A stretch of 5,494 nt of DNA, from contig PLYB01000178.1 of assembly GCA_003151655.1 (NCBI GenBank), forward strand, positions 1 through 5,494, given 5' to 3'. Below are positions 1 to 5,494 of the stretch, in pieces; the first letter of the stretch is position 1; the number at the start of each line of letters is the position of its first letter. The DNA comes from Gallionellaceae bacterium (lineage in GTDB: Bacteria > Pseudomonadota > Gammaproteobacteria > Burkholderiales > Gallionellaceae). The position numbers were made by a program, and so were the translations under genes. Below the pieces are notes generated by a model. The model searched no databases. It worked only from the letters and a program-made list of their open reading frames with translations, and was not told where the DNA came from.

Positions 1-22
1 GCAACAAGCGCGCATCGCCCAT
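1..22 (-). CDS. Possible 5' end of a further gene (truncated by the window edge)
   Basis: After the phosphorylase stop (38-36), an ATG on the minus strand at 22-20 opens a frame reading MGDARLL to the window edge. The 13-nt gap would suit the tight spacing of this gene cluster. The upstream bases offer only a weak purine stretch (GAAAAG) about 11 nt before the ATG. The few residues faintly recall the start of small helix-turn-helix regulators in betaproteobacteria, but seven residues cannot identify a family. An alternative ATG at 15-13 is in another frame. Confidence 0.25.
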
Positions 23-26
23 GCGC
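10..26. repeat. GC-rich hairpin at the left edge
   Basis: The arms GCGCAT (10-15) and ATGCGC (21-26) pair perfectly around a 5-nt loop. On the minus strand the T-run precedes the stem rather than following it, so this is not an intrinsic terminator for the phosphorylase gene. It covers the possible start codon of the next gene. Confidence 0.4.
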
Positions 27-35
27 AAAACTTTT

Positions 36-782
36 CTAACCGACATCCGATTCCACCACCAAACCCAATATGTTTCTCACTCTGGCCATCGCCGGCTCCG
101 CAATTTTACTGATCGCATCAAGATGGATACCATCACGACTGCTTCCGCGACCCGCCGCATAATTTACTACCACGGCAATAGCCGCATAGCTCAGTCCCAA
201 TTCTCTGGCCAACGAGGCTTCCGGCATGCCGGTCATACCGACCATATCCCCGCCGTCCCGCTCAATACGGTTGATTTCGGCGGCAGTCTCCAAGCGCGGC
301 CCTTGTGTCGCAGCATATACGCCGCCATCCATACATTTTTCTTTGGCGATAACCGCTGCCGTCAATATCTGTTGCCGCAATTCAGGAGTATAGGGATGGG
401 TAAAATCGATATGCGTAACAGGCCGATCACGCCCGTCGAAATAAGTAAAAGGTCGTCCATAGGTGTAATCGACAATCTGGTCTGGAATCACTATTTCACC
501 GGGAACCAGATTGGCTCGAATCCCGCCAACCGAAGCCACCGAGATAACACGCTTGGCTCCTTGTTCATAAAAGGCCCAGAGATTGGCGCGATAATTCACT
601 TCGTGCGGAGGGATGGTATGCCCGTATCCGTGGCGAGCAAGAAACATCACCTCGTGCTGATTGATCGTGCCGAAAGTAAGCGCACCGGATGGCTCGCCAT
701 ATGGCGTACGTATCACTTGCCGATGAGTGATCTTGAGATTGCCGAGTTGGTCAAGGCCGGTACCGCCGATGATTGCTAACAT
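36..782 (-). CDS. S-methyl-5'-thioinosine phosphorylase (MTAP/PNP family, probable 6-oxopurine type)
   Basis: This gene encodes a 248-residue cytosolic nucleoside phosphorylase of the MTAP/PNP family, normal length for the bacterial members. It would cleave methylthioinosine (or methylthioadenosine) with phosphate to the free base and 5-methylthioribose-1-phosphate, recycling the by-product of polyamine synthesis. Visible motifs are the N-terminal phosphate loop IIGGTGL (4-10), ARHGYGH (49-55), NYRANLWA (63-70), SVGGI (84-88), ATQGPRLET (158-166) and MVGMTGMPEAS (180-190). At 205-211 it reads VVNYAAG. N207 sits where adenine-specific MTAPs carry Asp (Asp220 in human MTAP), and A209 replaces the second Asp. 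The Asn matches the Pseudomonas methylthioinosine phosphorylase and 6-oxopurine PNPs, so I prefer MTI or inosine-type substrates; this specificity is inference. The ATG at 782 is chosen because IIGGTG follows directly and a good Shine-Dalgarno precedes it. A longer reading to 827 would only overlap hpt. The start lies 2 nt after the hpt stop; the stop is TAG. Confidence 0.92.
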   Translation of the reverse strand: MLAIIGGTGLDQLGNLKITHRQVIRTPYGEPSGALTFGTINQHEVMFLARHGYGHTIPPHEVNYRANLWAFYEQGAKRVISVASVGGIRANLVPGEIVIPDQIVDYTYGRPFTYFDGRDRPVTHIDFTHPYTPELRQQILTAAVIAKEKCMDGGVYAATQGPRLETAAEINRIERDGGDMVGMTGMPEASLARELGLSYAAIAVVVNYAAGRGSSRDGIHLDAISKIAEPAMARVRNILGLVVESDVG

Positions 783-784
783 AT

Positions 785-1333
785 TTATCCTTCTTGTACC
801 GCATAAATCGCGGGCAAGTTTCGCCACGCGCCGTGTATATCCATTCCAAATCCAAATACAAAACGGTTCGGCAAAGACATGCCGACGAAGTCCGCACGGA
901 TTGGTTTATCTTTGCCATTTTCTTTGTCGGCAAACACCGCACTGTAAAACTTGCTTGCACCCAATGCCAGCACGCGCTGTTTGATCGCATGCAAAGTCTC
1001 GCCTTCATCAAGAATATCATCCAACACCAGCACCACCTTGCCCCGCACATTTTCACGCGGAGCGACCTTCCAGTGCAATTCTCCGCCCTGCTTTTCGTTC
1101 CCGTAACGCGAAACATGAAGATAATCGAACTCCAGTGGAAAATCGAGCAGCGGTAACAGTTGCCCGGTGAATATCACCGCGCCGCCCATCACCGACAATA
1201 CCAACGGATGCTGCCCCGCCAAAGCTCCGTTGATCTCGTGCGCCACACGCTGCACAGCGAGCTGAACTTCATGCGCGGAACACAACAATTCCGCTTGCTG
1301 CAAAACATCTTGCGCTTGCTGATTACTTAGCAT
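785..1333 (-). CDS. hpt: Hypoxanthine-guanine phosphoribosyltransferase
   Basis: This is a 182-residue type I phosphoribosyltransferase that would convert hypoxanthine (and guanine) plus PRPP to IMP (GMP) in the cytosol. The PRPP-binding signature is VVLVLDDILDEGET (100-113), with the paired Asp residues at 105-106. The pyrophosphate loop is SVMGGAVIFTGQLLP (47-61), and the flexible catalytic loop is around SRYGNEKQGG (75-84). The purine pocket near the C-terminus has K137, the stacking aromatic F158 and D165 in NRFVFGFGMD, then RNLPAIYA (171-178), all in the order expected of HGPRTs. The DILDEG form of the PRPP loop is what I recall from betaproteobacterial Hpt proteins. The chosen ATG overlaps the galU end by 11 nt and has no clear Shine-Dalgarno, so expression probably depends on coupling to galU. 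In-frame GTG (1369) and ATG (1366) would add 11-12 residues rich in Cys and Pro that do not look like family sequence. Function is firm; the exact start is less so. Confidence 0.92.
   Translation of the reverse strand: MLSNQQAQDVLQQAELLCSAHEVQLAVQRVAHEINGALAGQHPLVLSVMGGAVIFTGQLLPLLDFPLEFDYLHVSRYGNEKQGGELHWKVAPRENVRGKVVLVLDDILDEGETLHAIKQRVLALGASKFYSAVFADKENGKDKPIRADFVGMSLPNRFVFGFGMDIHGAWRNLPAIYAVQEG
788..795 (-). promoter_or_regulatory. Ribosome binding site of the phosphorylase gene
   Basis: On the minus strand this reads AAGAAGGA, a strong Shine-Dalgarno sequence 5 nt before the ATG at 782. It lies inside the last codons of hpt, and the hpt TAA falls in the spacer. It settles the phosphorylase start against the upstream in-frame Met at 827. 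Confidence 0.85.
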
Positions 1334-2252
1334 GCTGCAACGCAGACAAGTAGGCGGCAAATTCATCACGTACTTCAGGATGCTTCAAACCGAGAGCGAC
1401 AGTAGCTTGTAAGTAACCCAGTTTGCTGCCGCAGTCATAGCGAGTTCCTTTAAACCGATAGGCCAACATCTGCTCTTCCTTCATCAACGCAGCGATGCCA
1501 TCGGTCAATTGTATTTCACCGCCCGCACCTTTAGTCACCTGCGCCAGATGGTGAAAAATACGCGGCGTAAGGATGTAGCGTCCGACCACCGCCAAATTCG
1601 AGGGCGCGTCCGCTGGCTTGGGTTTCTCGACAATCGCAGTCACCCGCTCCAAATCGTTCGATCCCTCCAGCGGAGACGAGGCAACGATACCGTAGCTCTT
1701 GGTCTGGTCACGCGGCACGGTCTGCACCCCAAGAACAGAGCATTGATGTTGCGAAAACACATCCACCATCTGCTTCATGACTGCCGGTTCGCCATCAATC
1801 AAATCGTCGGCAAGAATCACGGCAAAAGCTTCGTTATTCACCACCGGTTTCGCACACAACACCGCATGCCCCAAGCCCAGCGCCTCGGGCTGGCGAATAA
1901 AGATACAGTTGATATGGCTGGGAATGATTTTTTTAACTATTCGCAGCAACTCATCCTTACCGCGCATTGCCAGTTCGGCTTCCAGCTCATAGGCTTTGTC
2001 GAAATGGTCTTCAATCGCACGCTTGTTGCGCCCGGTAATGAAAATCATATCCGTAATACCCGCTGCCACCGCTTCTTCTACGGCGTACTGGATCAGCGGC
2101 TTATCCACAACTGGCATCATTTCCTTGGGACTGGCTTTGGTCGCAGGCAAAAACCGGCTTCCCATCCCAGCCACTGGAAATACGGCCTTGGTGATTTTTT
2201 CGCTGAACCGTTCAGATCGGCTGAATTGTTTTTCCACAGACTCGCGAGACAT
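1323..2252 (-). CDS. galU: UTP--glucose-1-phosphate uridylyltransferase
   Basis: This gene encodes a 309-residue GalU, a cytosolic nucleotidyltransferase making UDP-glucose from UTP and glucose-1-phosphate for LPS, exopolysaccharide, trehalose or galactose metabolism. The nucleotide-binding segment runs from KAVFPVAGMGSRFLPATKA (22-40) into SPKEMMPVVDKP (41-52). Also visible are the metal/sugar-site ADDL (148-151), VEKP (208-211), GGEIQLTDGI (244-253) and YDCGSKLGYLQA (272-283), which together mark GalU rather than RmlA or GlmU. GMGSRF replaces the commoner GLGTRF, a mild change. The catalytic part begins near residue 19, so there are about 18 extra polar, charged residues at the N-terminus. 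I see no alternative start codon between them and the core, so the extension seems real. The ATG at 2252 is 5 nt beyond the ligA stop and has a GGAG Shine-Dalgarno. The C-terminus overlaps the hpt start. GalU is not functionally tied to its neighbours beyond co-transcription. Confidence 0.97.
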   Translation of the reverse strand: MSRESVEKQFSRSERFSEKITKAVFPVAGMGSRFLPATKASPKEMMPVVDKPLIQYAVEEAVAAGITDMIFITGRNKRAIEDHFDKAYELEAELAMRGKDELLRIVKKIIPSHINCIFIRQPEALGLGHAVLCAKPVVNNEAFAVILADDLIDGEPAVMKQMVDVFSQHQCSVLGVQTVPRDQTKSYGIVASSPLEGSNDLERVTAIVEKPKPADAPSNLAVVGRYILTPRIFHHLAQVTKGAGGEIQLTDGIAALMKEEQMLAYRFKGTRYDCGSKLGYLQATVALGLKHPEVRDEFAAYLSALQHAK

Positions 2253-2257
2253 ATCAA

Positions 2258-4324
2258 TTACTCCGCTTGATTGATTAATTCAAAGAATTTTGCCTCATCC
2301 AGCACCGTGATATTCAATTCCCGTGCCTTATCCAACTTGCTACCGGCTTCTGCTCCCGCCACCACGTAGTTGGTCTTCTTTGATACGCTACCGGCGACTT
2401 TCGCGCCCAATGCTTCAAGCTTAGCCTTTGCCTCGTCGCGGCTCATGGAAGGAAGTGTACCAGTCAGCACGAAAGTTTTACCACTCAGCGGCAATTCCAC
2501 AATGCTCTCACCGGTATGTTCAGTCCAACCAACGTTGGCGCGATCTTCGCCGCGCAACTGTTGTATCACATCAACGTTATGTTTTTCCCTGAAGAAAGCA
2601 AAAATACTTTGCGCCACCACTGGTCCCACATCCGGCACCTGCTGTAAACGCGCTTCGTCCGCCAGCATAATGTTATCCAGCGAACCGAAGTGGCGCGCCA
2701 AATCTTTCGCCGTCGCTTCGCCCACATTGCGGATACCCAGCGCGTAAATAAAACGCGCTAGTGTGGTTTGCCTGCTGCGTTCGATGGCTTCCAGAAGATT
2801 CTGAGCCGACTTCTCTCCCATGCGTTCCAGACTGGCCAGCGTGTGCAAATTCAATTTGCGTTTATCATACAGATCGGCTGGTGTAGTTACGATCCCGTCA
2901 TCCACCAGTTGCTCTACCAGCTTATCGCCCAGCCCTTCGATGTCCAGCGCGCGACGGCTGGAAAAGTGCAGAATCGCTTCCTTGCATTGCGCGGGACAGA
3001 ACAAGCCGCCGGTGCAACGCCAAGCCGCCTCTCCCTCCTCGCGCACGATGGAACTACCGCACACCGGACATTTACCATTCAACCTCTTGCACAAATCAAA
3101 CGCCTCACCGACTTCAGCCGGACGCCTGTCGAGTACCACCCCAACCACTTCCGGTATCACATCGCCCGCGCGGCGCACGATCACAGTATCGCCGATGCGC
3201 ACGTCTTTGCGCCGAGTCTCATCCTCGTTGTGCAGCGTTGCGTTGGAAACCGTAGTTCCGCCGACGAACACCGGCTCCAGCTTCGCCACCGGCGTGAGTT
3301 TTCCGGTGCGCCCTACCTGAATGTCGATATCGCGCACCACGGTCATCTGTTCTTCTGCCGGGAATTTGTGCGCCACCGCCCAGCGCGGTTCGCGCGACAC
3401 GAAGCCCATCTGCGCCTGCAAGGCGAGACTATTGACCTTGTACACCACGCCGTCTATATCAAACGGCAACTGATCGCGTTTCTGCGCAATGCGGCGATGG
3501 AATTCCACCAGCCCTTGCGCGCCCTGCACTACCCTGTGCTCATCATTAACCGGAAATCCCCACGCAGCCAATTGTGCTAACACTTCTTTATGCGTCGTGC
3601 GCCATGTCCAACCCTGAACATCGCCGAGTCCGTATGCAAAGAATTTCAGTCGACGCCGTGCCGCCAGTGCCGGATCGAGTTGGCGGATACTGCCTGCCGC
3701 GCCGTTGCGTGGATTCACCAGCGAAGGCAAGCCACGCTCACGCTGACGCTCGTTGTAACTCTCAAAATCCGGGCGAGCCATATACACCTCGCCGCGCACT
3801 TCCAAGACATTGGGACATCCGCCATCCAACGACAACGGTATCTGGCGAATTGTGCGAATATTCTGCGTCACATCCTCGCCGGTCTCGCCGTCACCGCGCG
3901 TGGCGGCCTGCACCAGCACGCCTTGTTCGTAGCGCAGATTGATCGCCAAGCCATCGAATTTCAATTCACAAACGTACTCAATTGGGAGATCGTTTTCACT
4001 CACCCCCAATTCGCGCCGCACCCGCGTATCGAAGGCAATCGCCCCTTGGTCGCTGATGTCAGTTTCGGTGCGGATGGAGAGCATGGCCACGGCATGACGC
4101 ACCGGCAGAAAGATATCCAACGGTTTGCCACCAACGCGCTGCGTGGGGGAGTCTGGACTACACAATTCTGAATACTGGCTTTCCAGTGCTTGCAGTTCAC
4201 GAAACAGCTTGTCATATTCCGCATCCGGGATGCGAGGGGAATCCTTCACGTAATACCAATAATCGTATTCCGCGATCTCCTTGCGCAACAGAGCCGAGCG
4301 GCGGATTACTTCTTGACTCACCAT
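2258..4324 (-). CDS. ligA: NAD-dependent DNA ligase LigA
   Basis: This is a complete 688-residue bacterial DNA ligase (E. coli LigA is 671), which seals nicks in replication and repair using NAD+. In order I see: an Ia domain (about 1-75) with the NAD-site DAEYD (34-38); an adenylation domain with catalytic K122 in ELKFDG (120-125), RGDGETGEDVT (143-153), VRGEV (176-180), DGVVYKVN (291-298) and HKFPAEE (319-325); an OB fold with RRAGDVIPEV (384-393); a Cys4 zinc finger at C419, C422, C437 and C443, with exactly the E. coli spacing; helix-hairpin-helix motifs including ALGIRNVGEATA (528-539) and VPDVGPVV (563-570); and a C-terminal BRCT domain (about 611-688; SGKTFVLTGTL, TNYVVAGAEAGSKLDKA). 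The segment at 81-89 reads MLSIRTETD where E. coli-type ligases have an SLDN-type sequence, a variant I associate with betaproteobacteria. The ATG overlaps the zipA-like TGA in TGATG. No strong Shine-Dalgarno is visible, so translation is probably coupled. All key residues are present, so it should be functional. Confidence 0.98.
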   Translation of the reverse strand: MVSQEVIRRSALLRKEIAEYDYWYYVKDSPRIPDAEYDKLFRELQALESQYSELCSPDSPTQRVGGKPLDIFLPVRHAVAMLSIRTETDISDQGAIAFDTRVRRELGVSENDLPIEYVCELKFDGLAINLRYEQGVLVQAATRGDGETGEDVTQNIRTIRQIPLSLDGGCPNVLEVRGEVYMARPDFESYNERQRERGLPSLVNPRNGAAGSIRQLDPALAARRRLKFFAYGLGDVQGWTWRTTHKEVLAQLAAWGFPVNDEHRVVQGAQGLVEFHRRIAQKRDQLPFDIDGVVYKVNSLALQAQMGFVSREPRWAVAHKFPAEEQMTVVRDIDIQVGRTGKLTPVAKLEPVFVGGTTVSNATLHNEDETRRKDVRIGDTVIVRRAGDVIPEVVGVVLDRRPAEVGEAFDLCKRLNGKCPVCGSSIVREEGEAAWRCTGGLFCPAQCKEAILHFSSRRALDIEGLGDKLVEQLVDDGIVTTPADLYDKRKLNLHTLASLERMGEKSAQNLLEAIERSRQTTLARFIYALGIRNVGEATAKDLARHFGSLDNIMLADEARLQQVPDVGPVVAQSIFAFFREKHNVDVIQQLRGEDRANVGWTEHTGESIVELPLSGKTFVLTGTLPSMSRDEAKAKLEALGAKVAGSVSKKTNYVVAGAEAGSKLDKARELNITVLDEAKFFELINQAE
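2261..2264 (-). promoter_or_regulatory. Ribosome binding site of galU
   Basis: GGAG (in GCGGAG) on the minus strand lies 8 nt before the galU ATG and inside the last codons of ligA. It supports the start at 2252, and hence the N-terminal extension of GalU. Confidence 0.75.
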
Positions 4325-4326
4325 CA
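4322..4326 (-). promoter_or_regulatory. Stop/start overlap TGATG between zipA-like gene and ligA
   Basis: On the minus strand the zipA-like TGA (4326-4324) and the ligA ATG (4324-4322) share one A. The preceding 20 bases hold no clear Shine-Dalgarno, so ligA initiation probably relies on ribosomes finishing the upstream gene. That mechanism is inferred; the overlap itself is seen directly. Confidence 0.7.
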
Positions 4327-5388
4327 GGCGAACAATCTGAGTGCTTGCGTGCTACCCGGAGCAATCTTGCCAGCCAGCATGCGGCCCTCAATCGCGGCAA
4401 CCTGTTCGCGTATCTGCGCAATTGCGGCATCGCCCAAAGCAACGCGATGATCATCCACCAGTCCCGCTCGCAAATCCATCGCCAGCTCACGCGCCAATAC
4501 GGCCATCTCATCAAAACGATACGCCGGACGCTCCACTCGCGGAACATCGAGCAACAAGGTCAGCCCCTGCACCCGAACTTGAGTAAGCGTGTGATGTTGA
4601 AATGGTGTGCCGTCCACACTGTTCAAACTAAACAGCGTCAACCCAAACTCATTCAGCAGGTGAAACGCACCGTCCGATTGCAATTGCATACCGTGATGTT
4701 CTGCTACCTGTGCTATTTCGCTGCCGAACAAGAGGCGATCACCGCCGGGCAAAATATTGAGCCCGATCATTTGATCCACTTCGGCACAGAATTCATCCAA
4801 CGATTTTGCCCGCTTGATCGCCTTCTCCACGGAAGGCAACTCGATCTCGGCATGCAATTGTTTGCCGATATCACTCAGCACTGCATGAAAACTCATCAAC
4901 CTCGACTCGCTCAACGAGCCTGAGCGATCCGCCAATTGCAATCCGATCTTGAACTCACTATAGGCAGGGAGACTTTCCGGAATGAGCCGCTCCCATTTCC
5001 CGGTGCCCGCATTCAGACCGCAAGCATTGACACTTTTTCCGAAATCGAAACGCTGCTCCCAAAGCGGTGCAAGCACATCGCTATTGAGCGGGGTGTTAAG
5101 TTTGATTGAAACCACGTAATCTGTCTCCGCACCGAGCAGAGAAATCAACTCATCCCCGCTTGTCGCACGCTGCGATTCGTTATTCATTAACGCCGAAACA
5201 TCTTCGTCGAGCAAATCCCCGGCTACAGCAGAGTCCGCATCGGACTGATACAAAGCATCTTCACGTTGCGCATTAAATGTCGTGCCGAATTTTTTCCGGT
5301 AGCCTCTTTGCTGCCAGAAGCCGTAGATGTATACCGTAACCACCAGCAAAATACCGATGGATATTAAACCTATTTGTAATTCACTCAT
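4324..5388 (-). CDS. zipA: ZipA-like cell division protein with C-terminal FtsZ-binding-type domain
   Basis: This gene encodes a 354-residue single-span inner-membrane protein. Residues 5-25 form one hydrophobic helix followed by a basic patch (R28, R31, K32, K33). That predicts a very short periplasmic N-terminus and a large cytoplasmic part, the ZipA topology. An acidic, low-complexity linker follows (about 40-88). The C-terminal domain (about 205-354) resembles the ZipA FtsZ-binding fold: MIGLNILP start, EIAQVAEHHGM helix, LTLLLDVPRV (276-285), a helix through ARELAMDLRAGLVDD (299-313), and the ending PGSTQALRLF (344-353). ZipA tethers FtsZ to the membrane at the division septum. Residues 89-205 hold an additional domain not found in E. 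coli ZipA, with a strand-helix-strand pattern that may be a second copy of the same fold. Identification rests on topology, the C-terminal pattern and its place directly before ligA, a pairing I recall from betaproteobacteria. Sequence identity to E. coli ZipA is low. The start has only a weak GGTG ribosome site, but the membrane helix begins right after it. Confidence 0.85.
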   Translation of the reverse strand: MSELQIGLISIGILLVVTVYIYGFWQQRGYRKKFGTTFNAQREDALYQSDADSAVAGDLLDEDVSALMNNESQRATSGDELISLLGAETDYVVSIKLNTPLNSDVLAPLWEQRFDFGKSVNACGLNAGTGKWERLIPESLPAYSEFKIGLQLADRSGSLSESRLMSFHAVLSDIGKQLHAEIELPSVEKAIKRAKSLDEFCAEVDQMIGLNILPGGDRLLFGSEIAQVAEHHGMQLQSDGAFHLLNEFGLTLFSLNSVDGTPFQHHTLTQVRVQGLTLLLDVPRVERPAYRFDEMAVLARELAMDLRAGLVDDHRVALGDAAIAQIREQVAAIEGRMLAGKIAPGSTQALRLFA

Positions 5389-5400
5389 GTCGTGACACCG

Positions 5401-5411
5401 ATTGAATCAAT
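5401..5411. repeat. 11-bp palindrome ATTGAATCAAT in the leader
   Basis: The arms ATTGA and TCAAT are perfect inverted repeats around one base. The site lies between the presumed transcription start and the zipA-like start codon. It could be an operator half-site pair or chance in AT-rich DNA; no known regulator motif was recognised. Confidence 0.3.
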
Positions 5412-5418
5412 GGTTCTG

Positions 5419-5424
5419 ATTATA
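5419..5424 (-). promoter_or_regulatory. Candidate sigma70 -10 box upstream of the zipA-like gene
   Basis: On the minus strand this reads TATAAT, a perfect -10 hexamer 30 nt before the zipA-like ATG. A transcript would start near 5412 with a leader of about 24 nt. At 16-18 nt spacing I find no good -35 match (AGCAAC at 17 nt), and there is no TG extension, so the promoter is plausible but unproven. Confidence 0.45.
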
Positions 5425-5447
5425 CTAAACGCGGGGCTGCAGTTGCT

Positions 5448-5466
5448 CCAAAAACGACAGTTTTGG
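5448..5466. repeat. Inverted repeat CCAAAA / TTTTGG
   Basis: Two perfect 6-bp arms (5448-5453 and 5461-5466) flank a 7-nt loop. A further CT/AG pairing (5446-5447 with 5469-5470) is possible with a two-base bulge. No T-run follows on either strand, so it is not a standard intrinsic terminator. It lies just upstream of the candidate promoter. Confidence 0.4.
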
Positions 5467-5476
5467 GGAGTCTCTA

Positions 5477-5489
5477 AAAATTCAATTTT
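5477..5489. repeat. 13-bp AT-rich palindrome AAAATTCAATTTT
   Basis: Perfect 6-bp arms surround a single base. It sits about 53-65 bp upstream of the -10 box, too far for a typical UP element of that promoter. It may belong to the end of an upstream transcription unit that lies outside the window, or be a protein-binding site. Function is not assignable. Confidence 0.35.
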
Positions 5490-5494
5490 CTAAG

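Noticed and set aside
21..779. 252-codon open frame on the plus strand
   Set aside because: It lies wholly antisense to the phosphorylase gene, and its translation is rich in His, Arg and Ser with no recognisable motif; it is a mirror of the real gene's codon pattern.
783..827. Longer N-terminus for the phosphorylase starting at 827
   Set aside because: The extra 15 residues are out-of-frame translation of the hpt end; the strong AAGAAGGA site and the family N-terminus both point to 782.
1928..1934. Run of seven A residues (minus strand) in galU as a possible frameshift or slippage site
   Set aside because: It encodes the conserved-looking VKKI stretch in frame, does not fit the -1 slippery heptamer phase, and is short for transcriptional slippage; GalU is intact on both sides.
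1509..2270. 253-codon open frame on the plus strand
   Set aside because: It is antisense to galU, with a His/Arg-rich translation typical of shadow frames.
2768..3580. 270-codon open frame on the plus strand
   Set aside because: It is antisense to the middle of ligA, whose every domain motif is intact; the translation shows no family resemblance.
4186..4923. 245-codon open frame on the plus strand
   Set aside because: It runs antisense across the ligA/zipA-like junction; no ribosome site or protein motif was seen.
5446..5470. Intrinsic terminator of an upstream gene
   Set aside because: The stem is short and AT-rich and no T-run follows on either strand.
1..5494. Mobile element, CRISPR array, toxin-antitoxin or defence system
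   Set aside because: No transposase, integrase, terminal repeats, spaced repeats or small paired genes were seen; the five genes are all core housekeeping functions in a tight operon.

Overview
The window looks like an ordinary chromosomal stretch of a betaproteobacterium, probably from the Nitrosomonadales/Gallionellaceae neighbourhood. I infer this from the ZipA-type gene directly upstream of ligA, the SIRTETD-type signature in LigA where enterobacterial LigA has an SLDN-type one, and an S-methyl-5'-thioinosine phosphorylase-type enzyme. The taxonomy comes from remembered family features, not from a database search. Base composition appears only slightly GC-rich and even throughout, and I see no sign of mobile DNA, RNA genes or CRISPR.

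All five genes lie on the minus strand and read from right to left. A short leader (5389-5494) carries a TATAAT -10-like box and several small inverted repeats. Then come zipA-like (5388-4324), ligA (4324-2258), galU (2252-1323), hpt (1333-785) and an MTA/MTI phosphorylase gene (782-36). Junctions are very tight: a 1-nt TGATG overlap, a 5-nt gap, an 11-nt overlap and a 2-nt gap. No internal terminator was seen. This supports one polycistronic unit with translational coupling. The last 22 bases may hold the first codons of a sixth gene.

Functionally the unit joins cell division (the ZipA-like FtsZ anchor), DNA joining in replication and repair (NAD-dependent ligase), UDP-glucose supply for envelope sugars (GalU), and purine salvage. 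The last two genes form a logical pair: the phosphorylase has an Asn at the position that favours 6-oxopurines, so it should release hypoxanthine from methylthioinosine. The neighbouring phosphoribosyltransferase would turn that hypoxanthine into IMP.

I did not find a clearly new biological system. The items most worth checking are the hpt/phosphorylase salvage pair, a possible second ZipA-like fold inside the ZipA-like protein, the 18-residue N-terminal extension of GalU, and the leader with its palindromes.
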